Shown here one piece after another: positions 34,653 to 43,212 of a stretch of 58,539 bases of DNA (positions within the stretch are counted from its first letter, which is position 1; each line of letters opens with the position of its first letter). The stretch is from contig JABSQK010000029.1 in the NCBI GenBank assembly GCA_013215875.1, positions 1-58,539 of the forward strand. The letters are read 5' to 3'. The position numbers and the translations under genes were made by a program. The notes beneath the pieces are model-generated. The model searched no databases, was not told the origin of the DNA, and saw only the letters and a list, made by a program, of their open reading frames with translations. Source of the stretch: Lentisphaeria bacterium. Its GTDB lineage: Bacteria > Verrucomicrobiota > Lentisphaeria > JABSQK01.

Positions 34653-36680
34653 ATGGAAGAAAAGGAAAAAGGCGTGTATTCTGCCAACTCAATAATCGAA
34701 AGCATGGGGGTTTATTTCCCCGAGCGTACAGTAACGACGAAAAATATTCTGGAATCCTGCAAAAATCTGGTGATGTACCCGCTGGAGCGTATTACAGGCA
34801 TTGAGAGTCGTCGCATGGCTGGACAGACGGAATTTTCCATCGACCTAGCAAAAAATTCGATTGCCGAATGTCTGCGTCGCTCCAAATACCGTCCCGAAGA
34901 TATCGACTTACTTATTTGCTGCAACATTTCCCGTTACGACGAAAAAGGCGCAGTCAGTTTCGAACCCAGTACAGCAGTGCAACTCAAACATCACTTTTCT
35001 CTCAGCAATGCGATTTGTTTCGATATTTCAAATGCCTGCGCCGGCATGTTCACTGGTGTGAATATTGCCGATAGCTTTCTCAAGGCGGGTGTTGCCAATC
35101 GGGCCCTGGTTGTCAGTGGCGAATATATCACCCATCTAACCAATACGGTGCAAAAAGAAATTTCAGATCAAAAAGATGACAACCGCATGGCTTGTTTGAC
35201 ACTTGGCGATTCCGGCGCGGCAGTGATTCTTGAACGCTCAACAAACAATGACTACGGCTTTCACGATATCGATATGTTAACTTTAGGTGATTACAGCGAC
35301 CTGTGCATAGCCGAACCTACCAGCGAAGATCATGGCGGTTTCGTCATGATTACCAATGCCAGCAAACTGCACCATGTGGCAATCACTGAATCAATAAAAA
35401 TGACAGTCGATAAAATTCGCAAGTACAAATTACAGGGTTCATTAAACCATTTTCTTATGCATCAGACTGCCAGCTCAGCAATCAAACAAACCTACCGCGG
35501 TATAAATCAATTACTCGGCGGCCAGTTATGGAATTCCAATAACGTCATCGATAACCTGCGTTACCGTGGCAATACCAGCACAACATCTCACTTTGTTGCT
35601 CTATGGGATAAGATTCACGACGATACCATTCAAAACTATGAGTCGGTAATGTTTACCGTGCAGGCATCCGGTATTACCCTGGGGGTTATGCCTTATACAT
35701 TGGACGATCTGCCCGAACGCATTCGCAATGATAAAACGCCGCAAAAACTACTCGAAGCAGCAAAGCTCTCAGATAAACCAGAGCAGAAAACAGAACGAAT
35801 TACCATTCGTGCGAGTGGCTTGGATGTGCATCGCAGCGGTAAAGCAGATTCGCTTGTGCTCGCCACCAATGCAGTAAAAAATGCCTTGGGCGAAACAGAT
35901 GTCGATCTTTCCGAATACGACTTAATGATCAATGCCGGAGTATACCGTAACAATTATCTCGCAGAACCCGCAGTGGCGACAATGGTTGCCGGAAATATTA
36001 AGCTCAATTCAGATGTGGAAGACTGGCAAAAATCAAAAACATTTGCCTTCGATATAATCAATGGAGCCTGTGGTTTTCTTTATACCTGCTTCACTGCAGA
36101 GTCAATGCTCAAGTCCGGTAAGTTCAATAAGGCAATCTGTGTCACTTCCGAAATCGAAAACAATAAACAATCAGTTTCCGATAAGATGGTTGGAATAAAA
36201 GAAAGCGGCGCGGCACTGCTCCTTGAAAAGACTAAAGAAAACCAGGGATTTATCGATTACCATTTCAGTAGCTTCACAGATCACCTCAACAAATTCCGCT
36301 CCAAGGTAATCACAGTCGATAAAAATTCCTATCTCGATTTCAAGCGGGATGATAAATTTGAAGAAAGCTTAATCAACTGTATCGATACATCATGCGAAGA
36401 ATTTTTAGCGAAGCACAATTTGAGCTTCGATGATATCGCCCTGGTTTTTCCTCCGCAAATGTGTACTGAGTGGATTCGCAATCTCGGCAAAAAGTTAAAT
36501 CTTAACTCAGATAAACTGATCATTGTAGAAGAAGATAATACCGAAAACTATTACACTACATCCATTCCATTCTGCTTACGTCATGTCGAGTCAAAAGGCC
36601 TCGCAAAAGAAGGCGAAATCGCCTTAATGATCGAAGCCGGTTCCGGAATAAACGTCGCTCTCGCACTCTACCAGTTTTAG
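34653..36680 (+). CDS. Tandem 3-oxoacyl-ACP synthase III (KAS III) fusion
   Basis: 675 residues made of two KAS III/FabH folds. The first (about 10-350) keeps the active-site triad: Cys129 in SNACAGMF, His270 in LMHQTASS and Asn307 in GNTSTTS. The second (about 385-675) keeps Cys473 in NGACGFLY and an NTEN...TTSIP stretch. The His position reads FPPQMC, so the catalytic His is lost and the half is degenerate. Condensation of an acyl-CoA with malonyl-ACP is the family reaction. The dead second half may act as a chain or partner dock. This resembles a covalently fused dimer. Neighbours point to lipid or envelope chemistry. Confidence 0.8.
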   Translation: MEEKEKGVYSANSIIESMGVYFPERTVTTKNILESCKNLVMYPLERITGIESRRMAGQTEFSIDLAKNSIAECLRRSKYRPEDIDLLICCNISRYDEKGAVSFEPSTAVQLKHHFSLSNAICFDISNACAGMFTGVNIADSFLKAGVANRALVVSGEYITHLTNTVQKEISDQKDDNRMACLTLGDSGAAVILERSTNNDYGFHDIDMLTLGDYSDLCIAEPTSEDHGGFVMITNASKLHHVAITESIKMTVDKIRKYKLQGSLNHFLMHQTASSAIKQTYRGINQLLGGQLWNSNNVIDNLRYRGNTSTTSHFVALWDKIHDDTIQNYESVMFTVQASGITLGVMPYTLDDLPERIRNDKTPQKLLEAAKLSDKPEQKTERITIRASGLDVHRSGKADSLVLATNAVKNALGETDVDLSEYDLMINAGVYRNNYLAEPAVATMVAGNIKLNSDVEDWQKSKTFAFDIINGACGFLYTCFTAESMLKSGKFNKAICVTSEIENNKQSVSDKMVGIKESGAALLLEKTKENQGFIDYHFSSFTDHLNKFRSKVITVDKNSYLDFKRDDKFEESLINCIDTSCEEFLAKHNLSFDDIALVFPPQMCTEWIRNLGKKLNLNSDKLIIVEEDNTENYYTTSIPFCLRHVESKGLAKEGEIALMIEAGSGINVALALYQF

Positions 36681-36769
36681 ACAGTTGTTCGTTTAAGAGT
36701 ATGAAACACAGCAAATAATCCAAGACATAATACTTAGTTATCCTCGTTTAATATATAAAGGAGAACTTT

Positions 36770-37009
36770 ATGGAAATGTTTGGACTTCTTCTATTTATAT
36801 TTGGAATGATTTTATGTATACTCTGTTGGGTCAGATTAATACAGCTAGCTTTTAATGAATCTCTTGAATGGGGTCTGGGCTTTGTTTTTGTTCCTTTTGT
36901 ATCACTCATTTTTATCGTAAAATTCTGGCCTGTCACCAAGAAACCATTTCTATGCAGCCTGGCTGCATATGTTTCAATGCTTCTTGCAAAGAGTGTTAGC
37001 AATCTTTAA
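36770..37009 (+). CDS. Small two- to three-helix membrane protein
   Basis: 79 residues, mostly two hydrophobic stretches (about 3-25 and 35-55) and a third weaker one. AAAGGAG precedes the ATG at good spacing, which supports expression. No family is recognised. It follows the KAS III gene by 90 nt and precedes a hairpin. Confidence 0.55.
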   Translation: MEMFGLLLFIFGMILCILCWVRLIQLAFNESLEWGLGFVFVPFVSLIFIVKFWPVTKKPFLCSLAAYVSMLLAKSVSNL

Positions 37010-37014
37010 AATAC

Positions 37015-37043
37015 AACAGGCCCGGAGGATTTCCGGACCTGTT
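37015..37043. terminator. Bidirectional terminator-like hairpin between convergent genes
   Basis: AACAGG and CCGG arms pair with CCGG and CCTGTT across one mismatch. It is followed on the plus strand by a T-rich stretch (CTTTTTAATTTTT begins 10 nt later) and on the minus strand by TTGTATTTT. It sits between the small membrane-protein gene and the convergent acyltransferase gene. Confidence 0.5.
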
Positions 37044-37064
37044 AGATTCTCCTTTTAATTTTTA

Positions 37065-38897
37065 TTAGGCAATTTTTACTTCGAGCTGTTCTACTTCTAC
37101 ATCCTCCATTTCCAGTTGCTTAATTTTTTCTCTATAGAGCACAACATTTTCTTTGCCCATAAGTTTGTTCATGCTCTTTTCATTAATATTATAAAAATCC
37201 ATTAAGAGCAAACCATCAGCAGTTTCATTAAATGCCTTGTCGATATTGAAGGCGATAATTTTTCCTCCGAGTTTAAGATATTGTTTTACCAGTATCGGGA
37301 TGCTCTTGTGATCGATCTCAATATCACGAATCATTTCAGAGAGCTCGGTAATGTCCTCTGGAAACTCAAGTTCGGCATAGGGGCTGATGGAGCGCTCCGA
37401 TTTGAAATTCATTGGAACCCGTGCATGCACAAGGTCCTGCAATTCATCATCGCCATATGTATCCAGGAGAAAGCGGCACATGAGCTGCCTGGAAATTGCC
37501 GTGTAATCACTGCTGATGCTGACGGGCCCGTAGAGGTAGCGATACTGCGGATTGCGCAGAAGGTACTGAGAAATACCTCTCCATAAACTCAACAGAGATA
37601 GGTATTGTCCTTGATAGTCTTTGACGATAAATGAACGGCCAAGCTCCAAACTGCCGGGACGCAGCTTCTCAAAAAACTCAGCTTTGTAATCAAAGAGCTC
37701 ACTACTGTAGACACCATCGATGCCATATTTTTCGATAATTTCATCTGTCTTGCCGAGGCGGTAGGCCCCGACGATGCGCTTCTTTTCTCGGTCCCAGCTG
37801 AACAGATGCAGGTAGTATGCATCGTGTGAGGTAATATCGATCACATCGCCAGTGCCTTCGCCAACCGCCCGAAATGTTTCCTCGCGCAAACGTCCCAGCT
37901 CTAGAAGTAGATGGGGAATCTGATGCGACTCGGCAACATAAACATCGAAATTACCAATGCTGAGCATTTTGTCATCCGCTTTTAACTTGGCAATTTCCCT
38001 GCTCAATACAGACGGTGCGACAGGTGCACTGATTGTTTTGAGTTTGCGGTTTTTCATACGGTTTTTGAAAAGCCTGTTCATTAAACGGTCGCGTAACATG
38101 TATGTTTTAGAGCGCAAGTAAGCCATCACCTCTTCATCCGTTGAAAAGCCCCGCAGCTTCTCCGCCATTACAGGATAGCCTATCCGCACTGTTACTTTGC
38201 GACCCACCTGGCGAGTTAGCATACGGGGCATCATTGCGATGCGTACGGATGGACTAAAAAATGAAGCAATCTGAAAAAGCGGTCCACTATTGCCATCGAT
38301 GTGAAGGGGTAAAACCGGTGCATTGGTTTTACGTATTATGCGGGCAACACCGTTTTGCCATTGCGGATCGCATATACGCCCTTTCTTAAGATTGATTTTA
38401 GAGACTGCGCCGGCAGGGAAGATCAATAGCATGCCACCATTCTTCACATGTTTGATGGCTCTAACAAGGCCTCTTACATTGCCATTTCCATTGGCGTTCT
38501 CGCCCATCGTATCAACATGGATAAATAAATCATCTAATTCCGGTACAAGCTCCACGCGGCTATTGGCAAGAATTTTCATATCTGGACGCATTGTTTTGAA
38601 AAGTCGAGCCAGGATTAATCCTTCTAATGTTCCGGTCGGGTGATTGCAGGTGACAACACAGGGACCTTCTTTAGGAATCAGGGAATAATCTGCATCGCTT
38701 AGATTCACATCTATTTTCATTGTCTTTAAGACGCGGTCGATAAATTCCACATCGCTTAAGCCCGGTTCTGTAATTCGCTGATAAACATCATTTAGCTTAT
38801 TCAGATGAAGCACCCGGGATAAAACAGGATCCATCAATTTATGGATAGGGCTCTTGGCGCCAGTTAATTCGTAAAAACTCAGTTTCTTAGTATTCAT
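37065..38897 (-). CDS. OlsF-like bifunctional acyltransferase (PlsC-type + GNAT-type)
   Basis: 610 residues. The N-terminal part (about 60-290) is an acyltransferase of the PlsC superfamily with the motif variant CNHPTGTLEG in place of HxxxxD, and FPAGAVS. The C-terminal part (about 310-600) resembles ornithine N-acyltransferase OlsB (LREETFRAVGEGTGDVID, YDHDAYYLHLF-type, ELGRSFIV). In Serratia OlsF the two domains make ornithine lipids alone. Analogous amino-acid-lipid synthesis is inferred, and the head group is not fixed by sequence. The ATG follows GAGAGGAC. It is a single-gene unit at the edge of the KAS III cluster. Confidence 0.82.
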   Translation of the reverse strand: MNTKKLSFYELTGAKSPIHKLMDPVLSRVLHLNKLNDVYQRITEPGLSDVEFIDRVLKTMKIDVNLSDADYSLIPKEGPCVVTCNHPTGTLEGLILARLFKTMRPDMKILANSRVELVPELDDLFIHVDTMGENANGNGNVRGLVRAIKHVKNGGMLLIFPAGAVSKINLKKGRICDPQWQNGVARIIRKTNAPVLPLHIDGNSGPLFQIASFFSPSVRIAMMPRMLTRQVGRKVTVRIGYPVMAEKLRGFSTDEEVMAYLRSKTYMLRDRLMNRLFKNRMKNRKLKTISAPVAPSVLSREIAKLKADDKMLSIGNFDVYVAESHQIPHLLLELGRLREETFRAVGEGTGDVIDITSHDAYYLHLFSWDREKKRIVGAYRLGKTDEIIEKYGIDGVYSSELFDYKAEFFEKLRPGSLELGRSFIVKDYQGQYLSLLSLWRGISQYLLRNPQYRYLYGPVSISSDYTAISRQLMCRFLLDTYGDDELQDLVHARVPMNFKSERSISPYAELEFPEDITELSEMIRDIEIDHKSIPILVKQYLKLGGKIIAFNIDKAFNETADGLLLMDFYNINEKSMNKLMGKENVVLYREKIKQLEMEDVEVEQLEVKIA

Positions 38898-39367
38898 TGC
38901 TCTGTCCTCTCGTTTGATGATTTGTATTTGAGATCTATATAACAGAGTCCTTGCCAAAAATAAGACTTAATGGTTAAAGTATTAACAATGAGTATCTTGT
39001 GGCTATTTAAGAAAGGCGGGGTGATTACATTAAGGCATCCTGTGTATAGCTATGTACAAAGGATGTATGCCGTATATTAGAGAAAATCCCAATAAAGGAC
39101 GTTTTGTGAAAAACTCCTGGGAACGCTGAGCTCCAGCTCGGCAATACTCTCCGCTTCACTGCCTCGCTGAACCTAGGAACCACACCAGGATACATCTAAT
39201 GTCTGTATCAGGGCAACGGCCTTTTAATTTTTGCTATTGAACGCAGCACTCAAGCACGAGGTATTCACCTTTCGACTCGCAAGCTCATTGCTCAGTAGCG
39301 GCGACACACCTTGGTGCGGAATCCTCATAATCCTCTTGCAATGCGTGGTTGATGCCGAGCTGGAGCT

Positions 39368-39412
39368 TAAAGATACTTACATGCTCGTTCGCTTGCAGCT
39401 CACCAAGCACTT
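39368..39412 (+). mobile_element. 45-bp insert, copy 1
   Basis: The insert runs from TAAAGAT to AAGCACTT and splits the module CGAGCT-GGRGCT-CAGCG, giving GGAGCT on the left and GGGGCT on the right. The uninterrupted module occurs at 52912 and, inverted, at 39116, so the empty site is known. Copy 2 at 52515 differs at 3 of 45 bases. Confidence 0.65.
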
Positions 39413-39438
39413 GGGGCTCAGCGTTCCCAGGATCACAT

Positions 39439-39578
39439 CACGCCGTGGTGTGTAATAGCGGTCCAACATTCAGTAGGTCGGGCTCTCCGACCGCGATCCA
39501 ACATTCCGTAGGCACGACACGCCGTGGTGTGTAATAGTGGTCCAACATTCAGTAGGTCGGGCTCTCCGAGCGCGATCC
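39439..39578. repeat. Tandem 79-bp-period repeat
   Basis: Two units of about 61 bp repeat at 39439-39499 and 39518-39578, both running from CACGCCGTGGTG through AGTAGGTCGGGCTCTCCGA to GCGATCC. They differ at only a few bases, including CCG/GCG. The AGTAGG...GATCC motif recurs at 50844, 51051 and 52441. Confidence 0.8.
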
Positions 39579-39648
39579 CAGAAGTTTAGTAATTTTTAGA
39601 AGTTTTTTCTGCACCACGGCGTGTCGCAGCTACTATAATCGCAAGAAC

Positions 39649-39676
39649 TTGTTTAATTTGTCCCCATACTTATAAT
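39649..39676 (+). promoter_or_regulatory. Putative sigma-70 promoter of glnS
   Basis: TTGTTT, 16 nt, then a perfect TATAAT, 41 nt upstream of the glnS ATG. The -10 hexamer is exact, the -35 is weak. Confidence 0.45.
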
Positions 39677-39717
39677 ATAGCCTTACTTTATTTGAACAAT
39701 TCCAACAGGATTATCTA

Positions 39718-41391
39718 ATGAGCGAAGAAGAAGAGAGCGATACCTCCCGGCATTTTATCCGGCAAATTATTGAGGCCGACCTGGCGAACAAGAAAAATGA
39801 TGGTGCTGTGGTTACCCGTTTTCCGCCTGAACCAAATGGCTACCTGCATATCGGCCACGCAAAATCCATGTGCCTCAATTTCGGCATGGCAGAAAAATTC
39901 GATGGTCGTTGCCATCTGCGCTTTGATGATACCAATCCGGAAAAAGAAAGTGTTGAATTTGTCGACTCGATTAAAGCCGATATAAGCTGGCTTGGATTTA
40001 CCTGGAATGAACATGAATATTATGCCTCAGATTATTATGATCACCTATATGAACTTGCAGCCCAGCTCATAAAAGATGGCAAGGCATATGCCTGTACCTT
40101 GGATATCGATGAATTTAAAGAATACCGCGGCACACCGTCCGAGCCCGGAACAAATTCGCCATCCCGCGATCGCTCCATAGAGGAAAACGCGAAAATTTTT
40201 GCTGAGATGAAAAATGGCGAGCATCAGGAAGGGGACTATGTCATTCGTGCAAAGATCGATATGACTCATGACAATATTCATATGCGTGACCCGGTAATCT
40301 ATCGTATTCGCTACACCAGTCATTACCGCACTGGCGATACCTGGTGTCTCTATCCCATGTATGATTTTACCCACTGTCTGTCGGATGCAAAAGAAGGTGT
40401 GACACATTCATTGTGTACCATGGAATTTGAAGTGCATCGTCCATTATACGACTGGTTTATCAAAGAGACCAATCAAGCCTTTGTCTCTGAGCAAACAGAG
40501 TTTGCCCGCTTGAACATGACCTATACAGTCTTGAGTAAACGCAAGCTGCAATTACTTGTCGAGGGCAATCATGTGGATGGCTGGGAAGATCCGCGCATGC
40601 CCACACTCAGCGGCCTGCGTCGTCGTGGTTATACCCCGGAAGCAATTCGCAACTTTTGCGATAAAATAGGTATTTCAAAGTTTAACAGTTTAACAGATGT
40701 GAGCCTGCTCGAGCATTGTCTACGTGATGATCTCAATGCAAGCTCCCCCCGTACCATGGCTGTGCTCAATCCGCTCAAGCTGGTGATTACCAACTATCCG
40801 GAAGGCGAAGAGGAAAACTTTACTGCCTCACTGAATCAAAATGATCCAGATGCTGGCACCCGCGATGTAACATTCTCTCGCACACTTTATATTGAACGCG
40901 AAGACTTTATGGAAGATCCACCAAAGAAATTCTTCCGTATGGGGCCTGGCCGTGAAGTACGTTTACGTTATGCTTGCCTGGTTACTTGTACAGATGTTAT
41001 TAAAGATGATGCCGGAAACATCATGGAGATACATGCTGAATGGGACCCTGAAAGCCGTGGTGGTTCTGCTCCTGATGGTCGTAAAGTGAAAGGAACGATT
41101 CACTGGGTGTCTGAAAAACACAGTGTTGATGCAGATGTTTATCTATACGATCGCTTGTTTAATGTGGAACAACCTGACGGCGATAAAGATGTGGACTTCA
41201 TTGAGCACCTCAATCCTGAGTCATTGAGTTGTGCAAAAGCAAAAATTCCAACTGAGCTTGCCAAAGCCGAAGCGGGCAGTCGTTTTCAGCTTGAACGTCT
41301 CGGGTATTTTTGTATCGATATAAATTCCACAGAAGCAGATGTACGGATCAACCGCACAGTTCCTCTACGCGATAGCTGGGCAAAAAAGTAG
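39718..41391 (+). CDS. glnS: Glutaminyl-tRNA synthetase
   Basis: 557 residues charging tRNA-Gln. The class I signatures are the HIGH motif in GYLHIGHAKSM and the KMSKS equivalent VLSKRKL. FPPEPNGYL and TRFPPEPN confirm the Glx-RS subclass, and RFDDTNPEKE is the glutaminyl type. A C-terminal anticodon-binding beta-barrel completes a standard length. AGGA precedes the ATG. Direct glutaminylation rather than the GatCAB route is implied. Confidence 0.97.
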   Translation: MSEEEESDTSRHFIRQIIEADLANKKNDGAVVTRFPPEPNGYLHIGHAKSMCLNFGMAEKFDGRCHLRFDDTNPEKESVEFVDSIKADISWLGFTWNEHEYYASDYYDHLYELAAQLIKDGKAYACTLDIDEFKEYRGTPSEPGTNSPSRDRSIEENAKIFAEMKNGEHQEGDYVIRAKIDMTHDNIHMRDPVIYRIRYTSHYRTGDTWCLYPMYDFTHCLSDAKEGVTHSLCTMEFEVHRPLYDWFIKETNQAFVSEQTEFARLNMTYTVLSKRKLQLLVEGNHVDGWEDPRMPTLSGLRRRGYTPEAIRNFCDKIGISKFNSLTDVSLLEHCLRDDLNASSPRTMAVLNPLKLVITNYPEGEEENFTASLNQNDPDAGTRDVTFSRTLYIEREDFMEDPPKKFFRMGPGREVRLRYACLVTCTDVIKDDAGNIMEIHAEWDPESRGGSAPDGRKVKGTIHWVSEKHSVDADVYLYDRLFNVEQPDGDKDVDFIEHLNPESLSCAKAKIPTELAKAEAGSRFQLERLGYFCIDINSTEADVRINRTVPLRDSWAKK

Positions 41392-41425
41392 AGATACGGT
41401 CTCAAAATAGTGCAAAGCCAGAGTC

Positions 41426-41721
41426 TTATCCTATCTCATCTAAGGGTAATATTTGTTTGTAATTTCTTACAGTTAAGATGAAAACCGTGTCTGTATTAAT
41501 TCGATAAATAATTCGGTAGTTTCCAAAAATTAATTCTCGATAATTTTTTAGTGAGCTAAGTTCCGGGATTTGTCTGCCGCTTTCAGGAAACTCAGCTAAT
41601 CGTTCTACTGCATGATAGATACGATCTACCCATTTCTCGGCTTCGTTTAAACTATCGATGGCAATATATGCAGCAATTTCGTAAACCCGATCTTCTGTTA
41701 TTCGGTCCACTCAAGATTCAT
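41426..41721 (-). pseudogene. ParE/RelE-type toxin, probably frameshifted at its start
   Basis: The readable frame gives 94 residues from GTG (41710): ITEDRVYEIAAYIAIDSLNE, ESGRQIPEL and NYRIIYRINTDTVFI, a complete ParE fold without its first strand. An ATG at 41721 in another frame reads MNLEWTE, exactly the usual ParE start. Adding one A to the run ACCGAATAA would join both as MNLEWTEITEDRVYE. So one base is probably missing. The GTG directly after the antitoxin stop might still allow translation of a form lacking strand one. Confidence 0.8.
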
Positions 41722-41998
41722 TTTTTAGACGAGATAGAACATTTTCTTTTGACTGCTTGTGTGGAGTCGTTTCACCGCTCTTAATTTGCTCTTCAGCAGT
41801 ATGTATATCCTGCAAGAACTCTATACGTTCCTGCATCGCTTCATATTCATGGATATCCAATAATACAGCAACACCTTTTCCGCGTTGTGTGATCAACATA
41901 GGCCGTTTAGTATTGTGGATATGCTTTATGCAGCTCGAAGCTTCAGCTCGAAAATCAGATAAAGGCCGAATGTCGCTCGACAAATCAATTCTTTCCAT
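41711..41998 (-). CDS. Phd/YefM-family antitoxin
   Basis: 95 residues. DIRPLSDFRAEASSCIKHI and RPMLITQRGKGVAVLLDIHE are a typical Phd/YefM DNA-binding domain. The C-terminal tail ENVLSRLKNES is toxin-binding. Its last codons overlap the predicted original toxin start by 11 nt. A perfect palindrome lies upstream. Confidence 0.92.
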   Translation of the reverse strand: MERIDLSSDIRPLSDFRAEASSCIKHIHNTKRPMLITQRGKGVAVLLDIHEYEAMQERIEFLQDIHTAEEQIKSGETTPHKQSKENVLSRLKNES

Positions 41999-42010
41999 TT
42001 TTTATAACCT

Positions 42011-42028
42011 CTTAAATGTACATTTAAG
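42011..42028. promoter_or_regulatory. Toxin-antitoxin operator palindrome
   Basis: CTTAAATGTACATTTAAG is a perfect 18-bp palindrome beginning 13 nt upstream of the antitoxin start codon, where autorepression by the Phd-type antitoxin would act. Confidence 0.7.
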
Positions 42029-42053
42029 CGTACAACTAACGTGTATTAAAAGC

Positions 42054-42173
42054 TTAATTTTGCAAGGTAATTGATTCACGGGCATCGAGTCGTACCAGTG
42101 CAAGTGGAAACTGTGAGAGGGCAGGGAAGAAGTCGGTTCCCTGGTCCAGAAGTTCAGTGATTGCCAGTATCAT
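42054..42173 (-). CDS. Possible 39-residue peptide coupled to a glycosyltransferase
   Basis: ATG overlaps the preceding glycosyltransferase stop as ATGA. The reading MILAITELLDQGTDFFPAL and on to ESITLQN has plausible composition. It may be a small real protein or the relic of a larger one. There is no independent support. Confidence 0.25.
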   Translation of the reverse strand: MILAITELLDQGTDFFPALSQFPLALVRLDARESITLQN

Positions 42174-43129
42174 TTATTTTGATCTGTATTTTCTCGTAAT
42201 AATTTATAATCATGTTTAAGGTCTATACCATATACTACAGAGAATCTAATAACAAAATCAAAATATAATCTCCTTAATAATATATAAATAACGCTCACTC
42301 GTTGCATTATCCCTACTAAGTTCTGATTAGCTAAAATATCTAATGTTTGGGAATAAAATTTACGAAGATGCGGTGTTTTAATTATCCATCTTAAACGCGT
42401 TCTAATTGATGATAAAGGTTTCTTCTGAATTGCTTTGCGATAGCGAGATAGCCTAATTCTTGCTTGTTTTAAAGACAATTGTCTCCAGTTGTGTCTGGCT
42501 GGGTGAAGAATTTGTACATCGTCTGCATAAACCTGCTGATAACCCTTGGAATACACCTCATTTCCCCACTCATTATCACTGCCAGTATACGAACTCTTCT
42601 TGAATAGCCCTACGTCGTTAAATAGAGACTTACGAGTAAAAAGATTTGCAGTTGTACTAAACCTCTGTTCCTCAATGTACTTCTTCTGTGGAAAGGCATA
42701 GATATATTCATAAAGTTCACAAGCTGTTGGTTTTTCTGGTTTTTGGAAAAAAACAGTGATCTTACCACCTAGATATTTGCAGTCGGGAATACGAAGGAGT
42801 TGATCCACGCCTTTTTCCAGCCAATCCAATGCAGGAATACAATCGGAGTCCGTGAATGCGATGATATCTCCTTTTGCATTTATAATTCCTTTGTTGCGTG
42901 CTGCGGCTTGTGATGGGTAGTCTTCGAATAATAATCTAGTCTGGCTGTATCCCTTTGTCACTTCTTGAATGTTATCTTTTGAACCATTATCGATGACTAG
43001 AACTTCATAAGCGTCTTTTGGATAACTTTGGAGATCCAGTGCATTCAGGCATTTTATTATACCAAGCGCGTTATTTAAAACAGGTATGACAACAGTAACA
43101 AATGGTTTTTCTGGATTATGCGATTTCAT
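42170..43129 (-). CDS. Family 2 glycosyltransferase
   Basis: 319 residues. A GT-A fold starts TVVIPVLNNALGIIKCLNAL, with DNGSKDN, the metal-binding FTDSDCIPALDW and GSDNEWGNEVYSKG. It transfers a nucleotide-sugar residue in surface glycan synthesis. The second glycosyltransferase gene lies 83 nt upstream, so the pair may be co-transcribed. Confidence 0.9.
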   Translation of the reverse strand: MKSHNPEKPFVTVVIPVLNNALGIIKCLNALDLQSYPKDAYEVLVIDNGSKDNIQEVTKGYSQTRLLFEDYPSQAAARNKGIINAKGDIIAFTDSDCIPALDWLEKGVDQLLRIPDCKYLGGKITVFFQKPEKPTACELYEYIYAFPQKKYIEEQRFSTTANLFTRKSLFNDVGLFKKSSYTGSDNEWGNEVYSKGYQQVYADDVQILHPARHNWRQLSLKQARIRLSRYRKAIQKKPLSSIRTRLRWIIKTPHLRKFYSQTLDILANQNLVGIMQRVSVIYILLRRLYFDFVIRFSVVYGIDLKHDYKLLRENTDQNK

Positions 43130-43212
43130 AAGTGCTTATAAATTGATCTTATCGATTGACATGTGGGTTATTCTATTTGTAATGTAAGGAAATACCACTG
43201 CAAAGTAGGATC

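Larger units (their letters stand above)
38898..39717. repeat. Gene-poor gap with dispersed repeat modules
   Basis: The first part (to about 39110) is the upstream region of the acyltransferase. The rest is a mosaic of repeats: an inverted copy of the CGAGCTGGAGCTCAGCG module at 39116-39144, an interrupted copy near 39352-39428, two 61-bp tandem units (see separate entry) and a CACGGCGTGTCGCAGCTACT tail at 39614-39634. No gene is supported in it; reading frames shorter than 80 codons there fall inside the repeats. Confidence 0.75.

Noticed and set aside
38980-39080. A 30-codon frame starting MSILWLFKK
   Set aside because: No ribosome site and no similarity; too short.
39231-39534. Short plus-strand frames in the glnS upstream gap
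   Set aside because: They lie entirely in dispersed repeats. The shared YMLVRLQLTKH peptide is noted with the 45-bp insert instead.
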